A DNA stretch of 64,000 nucleotides from positions 1-64,000 of the forward strand of contig NZ_BSOW01000031.1 in NCBI RefSeq assembly GCF_030160715.1, written 5' to 3'. Position 1 is the stretch's first letter. Every line of letters starts with the position of its first letter. This DNA comes from Bradyrhizobium iriomotense (lineage in GTDB: Bacteria > Pseudomonadota > Alphaproteobacteria > Rhizobiales > Xanthobacteraceae). Below the pieces are notes generated by a model. That model made no database searches and was not told the DNA's origin. It saw only the letters and a program-made list of their open reading frames with translations. This document shows, piece after piece, positions 25,001 to 33,611 of this stretch. The translations under genes were made by a program, and so were the position numbers.

Positions 25001-26041
25001 ATGAAATTTCTCGACGAAGCAAAGGTCTATATCCGCTCCGGTGACGGCGGGAACGGCTGCGTGGCGTTCCGCCGCGAAAAGTTCATCGAATTCGGCGGCC
25101 CCTCCGGCGGCAATGGCGGCCGCGGCGGCAATGTCGTCATCGAGGTCGCCGACGGGCTTAATACGCTGATCGACTACCGCTACCAGCAGCACTTCAAGGC
25201 CCAGAAGGGCGAGAACGGCATGGGCTCGGACCGCCACGGCGCCAACGGCAAGGCGATCGTGCTCAAGGTCCCGGTGGGCACGCAGATCTTCGACGAGGAT
25301 CGCGAGACGCTGATCCACGACTTCACCAATGTCGGCGAAGAATTCGTGCTCGCCGAAGGCGGCAATGGCGGTTTCGGCAACGCGCATTTCAAGTCGTCGA
25401 CCAACCGCGCGCCGCGCAACGCCAATCCCGGCCAACCCGGCGAAGAGCGCTGGATCTGGCTGCGGCTGAAACTCATTGCCGACGCAGGCCTCGTCGGCCT
25501 GCCGAATGCCGGCAAGTCGACCTTCCTCTCCAAGGTCAGCGCGGCAAAACCGAAAATCGCCGACTATCCTTTCACCACGCTGCATCCGCAACTCGGCGTC
25601 GTGAATGCCGACGGTCGCGAATTCGTGCTGGCTGATATTCCGGGTCTGATCGAGGGTGCGCATGAAGGTGCGGGCCTCGGCGACCGCTTCCTCGGCCATG
25701 TCGAGCGCTGCCGCGTGCTGCTGCATCTCGTCGACGCGACATCCGAGCATGCCGGCAAGGCCTACAAGACGGTGCGCAAGGAGCTTGACGCTTATGGCGG
25801 GCTGCTGACCGACAAGATCGAGATCGTCGCACTGAACAAGATCGACGCAGTCGAGCCGGATGAGCTGAAGAAGCAGAAGGACCGGTTGAAGCGCGCCGCC
25901 AAGAAGGCGCCGCTGCTGCTCTCCGGCGTCACCGGCCAGGGCGTCAAGGAAGCGCTGCGCGCGCTCGCCGATGTGATCGGCGAAAGCCCGGTGTCCAGCA
26001 AGGCCAAGAGCGCCGCCGAAGCGGAGCCGTGGTCGGCCTAA
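25001..26041 (+). CDS. obgE: Obg GTPase (ribosome-associated, CgtA/ObgE)
   Basis: A 346-residue GTPase. The glycine-rich Obg fold occupies residues ~1-158 (MKFLDEAKVYIRSGDGGNG, FGGPSGGNGGRGGNV). The G domain follows with G1 GLPNAGKST, switch II LADIPGLIEGA, and G4 NKID. It supports 50S maturation and cell-cycle/stress control. The ATG at 25001 begins the conserved MKFLD; an upstream in-frame extension is the MaoC gene's other frame. The C-terminal tail is short compared with some homologues. Neighbours proB and proA fit the usual obg-proBA cluster, here interrupted by two genes. Confidence 0.96.
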   Translation: MKFLDEAKVYIRSGDGGNGCVAFRREKFIEFGGPSGGNGGRGGNVVIEVADGLNTLIDYRYQQHFKAQKGENGMGSDRHGANGKAIVLKVPVGTQIFDEDRETLIHDFTNVGEEFVLAEGGNGGFGNAHFKSSTNRAPRNANPGQPGEERWIWLRLKLIADAGLVGLPNAGKSTFLSKVSAAKPKIADYPFTTLHPQLGVVNADGREFVLADIPGLIEGAHEGAGLGDRFLGHVERCRVLLHLVDATSEHAGKAYKTVRKELDAYGGLLTDKIEIVALNKIDAVEPDELKKQKDRLKRAAKKAPLLLSGVTGQGVKEALRALADVIGESPVSSKAKSAAEAEPWSA

Positions 26042-26044
26042 TCG

Positions 26045-26169
26045 CGTCCCGGCGAAGGCCGTGACCCATACCGCGTGATCTATCGATTGCGGATGGTCGC
26101 AGTACCGAACGAGGAGTTTTCGCCAAACTATGTCCTCGGGTTATGGGTCCCGGCCTTCGCCGGGACGAC
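26045..26169. repeat. Dispersed ~125-bp palindromic repeat, copy 1
   Basis: Runs from CGTCCCGGCGAAGGCC to GGCCTTCGCCGGGACGAC, so the ends are inverted repeats. A second, closely similar copy is at 54754-54880, sharing the internal segments ACCCATACCGCGTGATCTAT and TTCGCCAAACT. This copy lies between obgE and the sulfatase-family gene. Confidence 0.85.
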
Positions 26170-26267
26170 AGGGAATTTGCGGCCGCCGACTCCCATCGGG
26201 GAAGGTTGTCTTCGCGCCGTCGATAGCGCAGCATCCGGCAAATCGAGAAATGACGGAGTGAAGAGGC

Positions 26268-27899
26268 ATGTCGCGCGCGAAGAACGTTCTCTGGATCATG
26301 TGCGACCAGCTTCGCTACGATTATCTCGGCTGCACCGGGCATCCCTCGCTGAAGACGCCCAACATCGACGCCATGGCCAGGCGCGGCGTGCTGTTCTCCA
26401 AGGCCTATGTGCAATCGCCGATCTGCGGGCCGTCGCGGATGTCGTTCTATACCGGGCGCTACATGCGCTCGCACGGCTCGCACTGGAACGGCTGGCCGCT
26501 GCGCGTCGGCGAGCCGACGCTCGGCGATCACCTCAGAAAAATCGGCGTGCGCAACGTGCTGGTCGGCAAGACCCATATGGCGCCCGACCTCGAAGGCATG
26601 AAGGCGCTCGGCATCCCGCCGGAGTCGATCATCGGCGTGCACGTCGCCGAATGCGGCTTCGAGCCCTATGAGCGCGACGACGGCTTGCATCCGACCGGAA
26701 GGCCGCGTCCGAAATACGACGAGTATCTGCGCAAGCAGGGCTTTGAGGCGACCAATCCCTGGGAGCATTGGGCCAATTCAGGTGCCGACGACGACGGCAG
26801 CCTGCAGAACGGCTGGCTGCTGGTGCACGCCGACAAGGCCGCGCGCGTGCCGGACGAGCATTCGGAGACGCCCTACATGACGCGGCGCGCGATGGATTTC
26901 ATCACCGAGGCCGAGAGCGATGGCCGGCCGTGGTGCTTGCACTTGTCCTACATCAAGCCGCACTGGCCCTATATCGCGCCAGAACCCTACGCCAGCATGT
27001 ACGCGACCTCGGACATGCTGCCGGCGATCCGCTCGGAGCGCGAGCGGCAAAATCCGCATCCCGTGTTCGGCGCCTACATGGACATGCGCTATTCCAAGAA
27101 CATGGCGCGCGACGATGCCCGCGACAAGGTGATCCCGACCTATATGGGCCTGATCACGCAGATCGACGACCAGATGGGCGTGCTGATGAAGTTCCTGGAG
27201 GCGCGCGGTCTCCTCGAAACCACCATGATCGTGTTCACGTCGGATCATGGCGATTATCTCGGCGATCACTGGATGGGCGAGAAGGATCTGTTCCACGAGC
27301 AGTCGGCGAAGATCCCACTGATCGTGATCGATCCCTCGAGGGACGCCGATGCCACGCGCGGCACGACATGCGATGCGCTGGTCGAGGGCATCGATCTCGC
27401 GCCGACCTTCGTCGATTACTTTGGCGGCAAGGTGCCCAGCCACATCCTCGAGGGCCGTTCGCTATTGCCGCTGCTGCGCGGCGAGAAGCCCGAATGGCGC
27501 AAGGTCGCGTTCTCCGAATACGACTACGCGATGCAGGACGTGCGGCTGAAGCTGAACCAGCCGATCGAGCGCTGCCGCCTGTTCATGGTGTTCGATGGCC
27601 GCTGGAAATACATCCACGCCTCCGGCTTCCGCCCGATGCTGTACGACCTCGAAACCGATCCGGACGAGTTCATCGATCGCGGCGACGATCCCGAATGCGC
27701 CGGCATCATCGCAAGGCTTCAGGCTGAATTGTTCGACTGGGCGCTGCATCCGAGCGGTCACATCACCACGCCGCGCGAGAAGATCGCGGCTTATGCCGAC
27801 AATCAGCTCCAGGTGAAGGGCGGCATTCTGATCGGCATCTGGGATGAAGCCGAGCTCAACGCGATCCGCGACAAGATCGAGCAGCGCGCGAAGATGTGA
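26268..27899 (+). CDS. Sulfatase-family hydrolase (sulfatase/phosphonate monoester hydrolase type)
   Basis: A 543-residue alkaline-phosphatase-superfamily enzyme. The N-terminal metal site is WIMCDQLRYDYLG. The nucleophile motif CGPSRMSFYTGRY (Cys53) matches the CxPSR signature in which Cys is converted to formylglycine. Further sites are GKTHM and TSDHGDYLGDH (metal-binding Asp/His). Length and motif spacing resemble phosphonate monoester hydrolases of Rhizobium/Burkholderia, but sulfatase or other phosphodiester activity is equally possible. No signal peptide is visible, so cytoplasmic location is likely. Its neighbour, the Bug protein gene 27940-28905, is convergent. This pair interrupts the usual obg-proB adjacency. 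Confidence 0.87.
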   Translation: MSRAKNVLWIMCDQLRYDYLGCTGHPSLKTPNIDAMARRGVLFSKAYVQSPICGPSRMSFYTGRYMRSHGSHWNGWPLRVGEPTLGDHLRKIGVRNVLVGKTHMAPDLEGMKALGIPPESIIGVHVAECGFEPYERDDGLHPTGRPRPKYDEYLRKQGFEATNPWEHWANSGADDDGSLQNGWLLVHADKAARVPDEHSETPYMTRRAMDFITEAESDGRPWCLHLSYIKPHWPYIAPEPYASMYATSDMLPAIRSERERQNPHPVFGAYMDMRYSKNMARDDARDKVIPTYMGLITQIDDQMGVLMKFLEARGLLETTMIVFTSDHGDYLGDHWMGEKDLFHEQSAKIPLIVIDPSRDADATRGTTCDALVEGIDLAPTFVDYFGGKVPSHILEGRSLLPLLRGEKPEWRKVAFSEYDYAMQDVRLKLNQPIERCRLFMVFDGRWKYIHASGFRPMLYDLETDPDEFIDRGDDPECAGIIARLQAELFDWALHPSGHITTPREKIAAYADNQLQVKGGILIGIWDEAELNAIRDKIEQRAKM

Positions 27900-27907
27900 A
27901 TCCTTCG

Positions 27908-27931
27908 CCTCTCCCCGCAGGCGGGGAGAGG
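27908..27931. terminator. Hairpin between convergent genes, likely bidirectional terminator
   Basis: CCTCTCCCCGC (27908-27918) and GCGGGGAGAGG (27921-27931) are perfect complements with two unpaired bases. It starts 8 bases after the sulfatase stop and 9 bases before the convergent Bug gene stop. The CTCTCCCCGC motif also recurs near 38891. Confidence 0.55.
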
Positions 27932-27939
27932 GAGAGAAT

Positions 27940-28905
27940 TCAATTCTCGATCTTGTATCCCGTCGCCTTCACGATCGGCTGCCAGAACGCGGTGTTCGCG
28001 GCGAGCTCTTGAGTCAACCCTTCCGCCGTGCTGCCGACCGGAATGAGTCCGATCGCGGTGAGCTTCTCCTTCACCTCGGGCTTGGTGAGCGCTGCGGCCG
28101 CGGCCGCGCTGAGCTTGCTCGCAAACTCCGGCGGGCTGCCGGCGGGAAGCCACATGCCGTACCACGCGTCCGCGACGAGATCGATCCCGCTCTCCCTCAG
28201 CGTCGGAACGTCGGGCGCGAACGGTGAACGCTCTGCGCTCGAGACCGCGATGATCGTCACGCCCTTGGCGCGATGCTGCGGAAGCGCGTCGGCCAGGGTC
28301 GTGATGCCGAACGGCACATGGCCGCCGACGAGGTCGTTGAGGATCGGTGCGCTGCCGCGATAGGGCACACGGCTCAGAGGGATGCCAAGATCCTTCTCCA
28401 TTTTCGAGCCCATGAAATGCGGGATGGTGCCGTTGCTGGGCACGCCGAACGTCGCCTTGTCCGGATTGGCCTTCAGCCAGGCGACGAACTCGCCGAAATT
28501 CCTGGCTGAGATGGCTGGCCCGATCACGACGGCGAACTCGAAGCGTGCCAGCAGCGACACCGGCATGAAATCCTTCGCCGCATCGAAGGTCGGCGTCGTC
28601 TCCACCATCGGCAGCAGATACATGGTGGGACCGGTCGTCACCAGCACCATGCTGCCGTCGGGATTGGCACCCTTCACCGCCTTGATGCCGATCAGGCCGT
28701 CGCCGCCGGTGCGGTTCTCGACGACGATGGTCTTCTGCAACAGCGGCGCGATTTCCTGCGCGATCAGCCGGCACAGCGTGTCGCCGCCCGCCCCCGCCGC
28801 GAACGGGAAGATGATCTTGGTCAGCCCGGCCTGGCCGTGCGCCCCGGTTGCCTGCGCCAGCAGCGGCAGTCCGAGACATCCGGCGATGAAGTCGCGGCGA
28901 TCCAT
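27940..28905 (-). CDS. Bug/TctC family tripartite tricarboxylate transporter substrate-binding protein
   Basis: A 321-residue periplasmic binding protein. MDRRDFIAGCLGLPLLAQAT is a Tat-like signal (RR then hydrophobic core). The mature body has IVVENRTGGDGLIGIKAV, the ligand loop region, and VPYRGSAPILNDLVGGHVP, both typical of Bug proteins. These usually bind carboxylates for a TctAB permease; no tctAB is adjacent, which is common for the greatly expanded orphan Bug genes in this group. Ligand unknown. Convergent with the sulfatase gene. Confidence 0.88.
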   Translation of the reverse strand: MDRRDFIAGCLGLPLLAQATGAHGQAGLTKIIFPFAAGAGGDTLCRLIAQEIAPLLQKTIVVENRTGGDGLIGIKAVKGANPDGSMVLVTTGPTMYLLPMVETTPTFDAAKDFMPVSLLARFEFAVVIGPAISARNFGEFVAWLKANPDKATFGVPSNGTIPHFMGSKMEKDLGIPLSRVPYRGSAPILNDLVGGHVPFGITTLADALPQHRAKGVTIIAVSSAERSPFAPDVPTLRESGIDLVADAWYGMWLPAGSPPEFASKLSAAAAAALTKPEVKEKLTAIGLIPVGSTAEGLTQELAANTAFWQPIVKATGYKIEN

Positions 28906-29093
28906 GCGTATCCTCCCTCGTATCGGGCCGCATTAGACAGGTACAGCAGTGGCAGACAAGACCGTTAACGCTGTTTACCCGCCGCGCCGCCTTGCGCCGG
29001 CCATCGTCCTGCTGCAAAAGCAGGCCTCACCGGCGCCGCCTTTTCGCTCCGCCGCTTCCCGAATGCAGAGCAGATCGCCTTTAAAGCGCGCCC

Positions 29094-30215
29094 ATGGCCA
29101 GCCCCGAACTCAGTCAATTCCGCCGCATCGTCGTCAAGGTCGGCTCGGCCCTGCTGGTCGATTCCGACAAGGGCGAGGTACGGGCGTCCTGGCTGGCTGC
29201 GCTCGCCGACGACATGGCCAAGCTGCACCGCGAGGGCCGCGATGTCCTCGTCGTCTCCTCGGGCTCAATCGCGCTCGGCCGCAGCCGACTCAAGCTGCCG
29301 CGTGGACCCCTGAAGCTCGAGGAGAGCCAGGCCGCGGCCGCCGTCGGCCAGATCGCGCTGGCGCGGATCTGGTCGGAGGTGCTCGGGGCTCACGGCATCG
29401 GCTCCGGGCAGATCCTGGTGACGCTCCAGGACACCGAGGAGCGCCGCCGCTATCTCAACGCGCGCTCGACCATCGGCAAGCTCCTGGAGTGGCGCGCAAT
29501 CCCCGTGATCAACGAGAACGACACGGTCGCGACCAACGAAATCCGCTATGGCGATAATGACCGCCTCGCCGCGCGCGTCGCCACCATGGCGAGCGCCGAT
29601 CTCCTGGTGCTGCTGTCCGACATCGACGGTCTCTACGACGCCCCGCCGAAGAACAATCCGAACGCAAAGCTGATTCCGGTGGTCGACAGCATCTCCTCGG
29701 AGATCGAGGCTGTGGCGGGAGATGCCGAGTCCGAACTGTCCCGCGGCGGCATGCGCACCAAGGTCGAGGCCGCGAAGATCGCGACCACCGGCGGCACGCA
29801 CATGCTGATCGCCTCGGGCAAGATCGAGCACCCCTTGCAGGCGATCGCCGATGGCGGTCGCTGCACCTGGTTCCTGACGCCAGCCAATCCCGTGACCTCG
29901 CGAAAGCGTTGGATCGCGGGCTCACTGGAGCCGAAGGGCACGCTGACGATCGACGCCGGCGCGGTTGCCGCGCTACGTGCGGGCGCGAGCCTGTTGCCGG
30001 CGGGTGTGATCAAGGTCGAGGGCCAATTCGCCCGCGGCGATGCCGTGATCGTGCGCGGCCCCGACATGCGCGAGATCGGCCGCGGCCTGATCGCCTATGA
30101 CGCCGACGACGCCGAGCGGATCAAGGGCCGCTCCTCGCCAGATGTGATGGCCATCCTCGGCATCAGCGGCAGGTCGGAGATGATCCACCGCGACGATCTG
30201 GTGGTGGGCGGGTAG
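29094..30215 (+). CDS. proB: Glutamate 5-kinase
   Basis: A 373-residue enzyme, first step of proline synthesis: L-glutamate + ATP to gamma-glutamyl phosphate. Amino-acid-kinase domain residues ~1-260 (IVVKVGSALLVDSDKGEVR; VINENDTVATNEIRYGDND; GGMRTKVEAAKIAT) plus a C-terminal PUA domain (~280-370; GVIKVEGQFARGDAVIVRG). Length matches the family (E. coli about 367). proA follows, separated by a palindromic-repeat region rather than tightly coupled. Confidence 0.96.
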   Translation: MASPELSQFRRIVVKVGSALLVDSDKGEVRASWLAALADDMAKLHREGRDVLVVSSGSIALGRSRLKLPRGPLKLEESQAAAAVGQIALARIWSEVLGAHGIGSGQILVTLQDTEERRRYLNARSTIGKLLEWRAIPVINENDTVATNEIRYGDNDRLAARVATMASADLLVLLSDIDGLYDAPPKNNPNAKLIPVVDSISSEIEAVAGDAESELSRGGMRTKVEAAKIATTGGTHMLIASGKIEHPLQAIADGGRCTWFLTPANPVTSRKRWIAGSLEPKGTLTIDAGAVAALRAGASLLPAGVIKVEGQFARGDAVIVRGPDMREIGRGLIAYDADDAERIKGRSSPDVMAILGISGRSEMIHRDDLVVGG

Positions 30216-30227
30216 TCCATAGTCTCA

Positions 30228-30351
30228 GTCATTCCGGGATGGTCCGGAAGACCAGACCCACGAGCGCCATTGCGCTTTCGGGGAATCTCGAGATTCTCAG
30301 GTGCGCAACCGCGCACCATAGTTCGGTGCTGACGCACCGCCCCGGAATGAC
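30228..30351. repeat. Palindromic intergenic repeat between proB and proA
   Basis: Starts GTCATTCCGGGATGGTCC and ends GCACCGCCCCGGAATGAC, so the ends pair; the middle contains GGAATCTCGAGATTCTC, partly self-complementary. Same type as at 38281 and 47254. It separates proB from proA by 261 bases. Confidence 0.72.
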
Positions 30352-30476
30352 GTCGGTGGCTAGGCCATTGGCCGAGCGCCGCGCGCTTCCCGTAGAGACC
30401 AGCCATACCCTCCCCGCCCTTCGCAGAGGCGGGATTTCCGTGCTAGGACACCGCCTTAGCAGAAGGTTGAACTCCC

Positions 30477-31784
30477 ATGGCCGCCCCCCTCAAAGCCCTC
30501 GACGGCACCGTCGATCGTACTGCCGATCTCCTGGCGCTGATGACCGATCTCGCCGCCCGTGCCCGCGCGGCCGCGCGCGTGCTGGCGCTGGCGCCGGCGG
30601 AGCAGAAGAACCGGGCGCTGGAGGCCATGGAGCGGGCGATCCGCAAGAACGCGGCCGCCATTCTCGCGGCCAATGCGGAGGACGTCGCCGAGGCGCGCGC
30701 CAGCGGCGATGCGACGGGCGCCTTCATCGACCGTCTCACATTGACGCCCGCGCGTATCGAGGCCATGGCGGAAGGCATCGCCATCGTGCGCGGCATTGCC
30801 GATCCCGTCGGCGTTGTCACCGAGAGCTGGCAGCGGCCGAACGGCATGACCATCGAGCGCGTGCGCGTGCCGCTCGGCGTCGTCGGCGTGATCTTCGAGA
30901 GCCGGCCCAATGTCGCGGCCGATGCCGGCGTGCTGTGCCTGAAATCCGGCAATGCCGTGATCCTGCGCGGCGGCTCCGACAGCTTCCGCTCCTGCCGCGC
31001 GATCCATGAATGTCTGGTGCAGGGTCTCCGCGAGGCAGGCCTGCCTGAGGCCGCGATCACGCTGGTGCCGACGCGCGACCGCGCGGCGGTCGGCATGATG
31101 CTTGCGGGCCTGAACGGCGCCGTCGACGTGATCGTGCCGCGCGGGGGAAAGAGCCTGGTCGCGCGCGTCGAGGCGGAGGCGCGCGTGCCGGTATTCGCGC
31201 ATCTCGAAGGCGTCAACCATGTCTATGTCGATGCCAGCGCCGATCTCGATATGGCGAAATCGATCGTGCTCAATGCCAAGATGCGCCGCACCGGCGTCTG
31301 CGGCGCGGCGGAGACGCTGTTGGTCGATCGCGCGGGAGCTGCAAAGAGCCTGAAGCCGCTGGTCCAGATGCTGATCGATGCCGGCTGCGAAGTGCGCGGC
31401 GACGAGACCGTGCAAGGCACCGACGCGCGCGTCAAAGCTGCGAGCGAGGACGACTGGGACACCGAATATCTCGACGCGATCATCGCGGCGAAGGTGGTCG
31501 ACGGCGTCGACGGCGCGATCGCACACATCCAGACTCATGGCTCGCATCACACCGATGCGATCGTGAGCAAGGATGAAGCCGCCGCGAAAAAATTCCTGAG
31601 CGAGGTGGATTCCGCGATCGTCCTGCACAACGCCTCGACGCAATTCGCCGATGGCGGCGAGTTCGGCTTCGGCGCCGAGATCGGTATCGCCACCGGCCGA
31701 TTCCACGCCCGCGGTCCGGTCGGCGCCGAACAGCTCACGAGCTTCAAGTACCGCGTCCACGGCACCGGACAGACACGGCCGTGA
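30477..31784 (+). CDS. proA: Gamma-glutamyl phosphate reductase
   Basis: A 435-residue aldehyde-dehydrogenase-fold enzyme, second step of proline synthesis (NADPH reduction to glutamate semialdehyde). Motifs: VPLGVVGVIFESRPNV near residue 125, RGGSDSF, and RTGVCGAAETLLVD with the catalytic Cys. C-terminal FGFGAEIGIATGRFHARGPV is characteristic of ProA. The start MAAPLKALDG at 30477 fits the length of rhizobial ProA. Confidence 0.96.
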   Translation: MAAPLKALDGTVDRTADLLALMTDLAARARAAARVLALAPAEQKNRALEAMERAIRKNAAAILAANAEDVAEARASGDATGAFIDRLTLTPARIEAMAEGIAIVRGIADPVGVVTESWQRPNGMTIERVRVPLGVVGVIFESRPNVAADAGVLCLKSGNAVILRGGSDSFRSCRAIHECLVQGLREAGLPEAAITLVPTRDRAAVGMMLAGLNGAVDVIVPRGGKSLVARVEAEARVPVFAHLEGVNHVYVDASADLDMAKSIVLNAKMRRTGVCGAAETLLVDRAGAAKSLKPLVQMLIDAGCEVRGDETVQGTDARVKAASEDDWDTEYLDAIIAAKVVDGVDGAIAHIQTHGSHHTDAIVSKDEAAAKKFLSEVDSAIVLHNASTQFADGGEFGFGAEIGIATGRFHARGPVGAEQLTSFKYRVHGTGQTRP

Positions 31785-31800
31785 TCTCGCAGGGCGAGCA

Positions 31801-32445
31801 TTGAGCAACCATTTCGTCGTGCCGCGCTTCGTGGCGCAAGCGTTGCCGCCTTACACCGATGGCATGCGCATCGGGCTGCTCGGCGGCTCCTTCAATCCGC
31901 CGCATCACGCGCACCGCGCGATCAGCCGCTTCGCGCTCACGCGCTTGCAGCTCGATCGCGTGTGGTGGCTGGTGACGCCGGGCAATCCCTTGAAGGAGAA
32001 CGGCGCGCTGCACGCGCTCGGCGAGCGCATGAAGGCCGCGCGCGATGTCGCTGACGATCCGCGCATCGAGGTGAGCTGTCTCGAATCCGTCATTCGCACG
32101 CGCTACACTATCGACACGATCAACTTCTTGCGCCGCCGCGCGAGCGGCTTGCGCTTTGTCTGGATCATGGGCGCCGACAACCTCGCGCAATTTCATCGCT
32201 GGCAGGACTGGCAGCGCATCGCCGCCCAGGTGCCGATGGCGGTCATCGACCGCCCGCCGCAAAGCTTTCGCGCCCTCGCTTCCCCCGCCGCCCAGGCGCT
32301 AGCCCGCTACCGTTTGCCCGAGAATGAAGCCACGCGGCTTGCGGACCGGCAGGCGCCGGCATGGGTCTTCCTCACCGGGCTGAAGCTCAGCCTGTCCTCG
32401 ACCACCTTGCGGAACCCGGACGGGAGCTGGAAGGCGGCCAAATGA
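31801..32445 (+). CDS. nadD: Nicotinate-nucleotide adenylyltransferase
   Basis: About 214 residues. The nucleotidyltransferase signature is MRIGLLGGSFNPPHHAHRAI, and the second motif is KLSLSSTTLR (ISSTxxR type). It makes NaAD from NaMN and ATP in NAD synthesis. The start is TTG 31801, giving the short N-terminal lead before GMRIGLLGG seen in rhizobial homologues, with AGGGCGAG just upstream; ATG 31864 is the alternative. It begins 16 bases after the proA stop, so co-transcription with proA is likely. Confidence 0.93.
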   Translation: MSNHFVVPRFVAQALPPYTDGMRIGLLGGSFNPPHHAHRAISRFALTRLQLDRVWWLVTPGNPLKENGALHALGERMKAARDVADDPRIEVSCLESVIRTRYTIDTINFLRRRASGLRFVWIMGADNLAQFHRWQDWQRIAAQVPMAVIDRPPQSFRALASPAAQALARYRLPENEATRLADRQAPAWVFLTGLKLSLSSTTLRNPDGSWKAAK

Positions 32446-32585
32446 GGCATCGCGTGAGGCGGGTCGTGGGGGGAACACGCTCTGGCATATTGAAACCCTT
32501 AACCCCACATGATGTAGTGTAGCCAGTGAGCGCGGATTCGGCGTTCGCGATACAGTGAAAGGAATGGTCCCTGACCACATCTGTA

Positions 32586-33008
32586 TTGTCCAAGTCTGTT
32601 TTACCCAAGGTTGCTAAGCCTACGCGTAAAACATCGACCCAAGCTGCGGCCTTGAAGGCGCAACCCGACGCCGACAAGACGCTGAGCCTGATCCTCTCCC
32701 GCCTCGAGGATATGAAGGCGGAAGAGACGGTCACCATCGACCTTCGCGGCAAATCGGCGTACTCCGACTACATGATCGTCACCACGGGCCGGGCCAACCG
32801 GCACGTTGGCGCGATCGCGGAAAACGTCACGAAGAGCCTCAAGGAAACCGGCCTCAAGAACATCCATGTCGAGGGCTTGCCCAATTGCGACTGGGTGCTG
32901 ATCGATTCCGGCGATGTGATCGTGCACGTGTTCAGACCCGAGGTCCGTGAGTTCTACAATCTCGAGAGATTGTACACGCAGGGCCCAGGGGCGGCGAAGG
33001 CGATCTAG
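32586..33008 (+). CDS. rsfS: Ribosomal silencing factor RsfS
   Basis: About 140 residues. The RsfS/Iojap domain covers residues ~28-135: TVTIDLRGKSAYSDYMIVTT, HVEGLPNCDWVLIDSGDVIV, VREFYNLERLY. It binds L14 on the 50S subunit and blocks subunit joining under starvation. The start is TTG 32586; there is no in-frame ATG before the domain. An out-of-frame ATG at 32564 opens an 18-codon frame overlapping this start. It lies between nadD and rlmH as usual. Confidence 0.93.
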   Translation: MSKSVLPKVAKPTRKTSTQAAALKAQPDADKTLSLILSRLEDMKAEETVTIDLRGKSAYSDYMIVTTGRANRHVGAIAENVTKSLKETGLKNIHVEGLPNCDWVLIDSGDVIVHVFRPEVREFYNLERLYTQGPGAAKAI

Positions 33009-33088
33009 ACCGAACAGGCCGATTTCGAATCGGCTGACGCGCATGCTAGCGTCGTGCGCGCGCCTGGCGCGCGGGTTGAAAACGCGGC

Positions 33089-33127
33089 TCTCAAGACGCG
33101 GTTCTAAAGACGCGGTTCTAAAGACGT
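33089..33127. repeat. Short tandem repeat immediately upstream of rlmH
   Basis: The 14-base unit AAGACGCGGTTCTA occurs twice in tandem and is followed by a partial third copy (AAGACGTC) ending at the rlmH start codon; a related AAAACGCGGCTCTC lies just before. Clean tandem units like this can expand or contract by slippage and would change leader length. Confidence 0.75.
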
Positions 33128-33128
33128 C

Positions 33129-33611
33129 ATGCGTGTTGCTGTCATTGCGGTTGGCCGGCTGAAGCAGGGCCCCGAACGGGAGCTTGCCGATCGCTATTTT
33201 GGGCGGTTCGACGAGGTCGGCCGCAAGCTCGGGTTTCGCGAGCTCACGATCTGCGAAATTCCCGAAAGCCGCGCGCGCGACACCGCAACGCGCATGGCCG
33301 AAGAGGCCGCTGCGATCGAAGCGCACATTCCTGACAGATCGGTAATCGTGGCGCTGGACGAGCGCGGGCAAAATCTCGATTCGACCGTATTCGCACGGAA
33401 TCTCGGCCGCTGGCGGGACGAGGGTAGCGCGCATACAATATTCATCATCGGCGGGGCGGACGGACTTTCGCCCGAATTGCGCCGTAAGGCCAAGCTCGCG
33501 ATCGCGTTCGGCTCGGCGACCTGGCCGCACCAAATGGTCCGCGTCATGCTTCTGGAACAGCTTTATCGGGCCGCAACCATCCTGGCCGGCCATCCCTATC
33601 ATCGCGCGTGA
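33129..33611 (+). CDS. rlmH: 23S rRNA (pseudouridine1915-N3)-methyltransferase
   Basis: A 160-residue SPOUT methyltransferase. The C-terminal knot sequences FIIGGADGLSPELRRKA and WPHQMVRVMLLEQLYRA are diagnostic. It methylates pseudouridine 1915 in helix 69 of 23S rRNA on the assembled 70S ribosome. The ATG is at 33129, with no obvious Shine-Dalgarno sequence because a tandem repeat fills the region upstream. The stop overlaps the GTG start of the next gene. Confidence 0.96.
   Translation: MRVAVIAVGRLKQGPERELADRYFGRFDEVGRKLGFRELTICEIPESRARDTATRMAEEAAAIEAHIPDRSVIVALDERGQNLDSTVFARNLGRWRDEGSAHTIFIIGGADGLSPELRRKAKLAIAFGSATWPHQMVRVMLLEQLYRAATILAGHPYHRA

Noticed and set aside
32564..32617. Short frame starting ATG just before rsfS, possible leader peptide
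   Set aside because: It has no recognisable regulatory features and overlaps the rsfS start out of frame; kept only as a remark.
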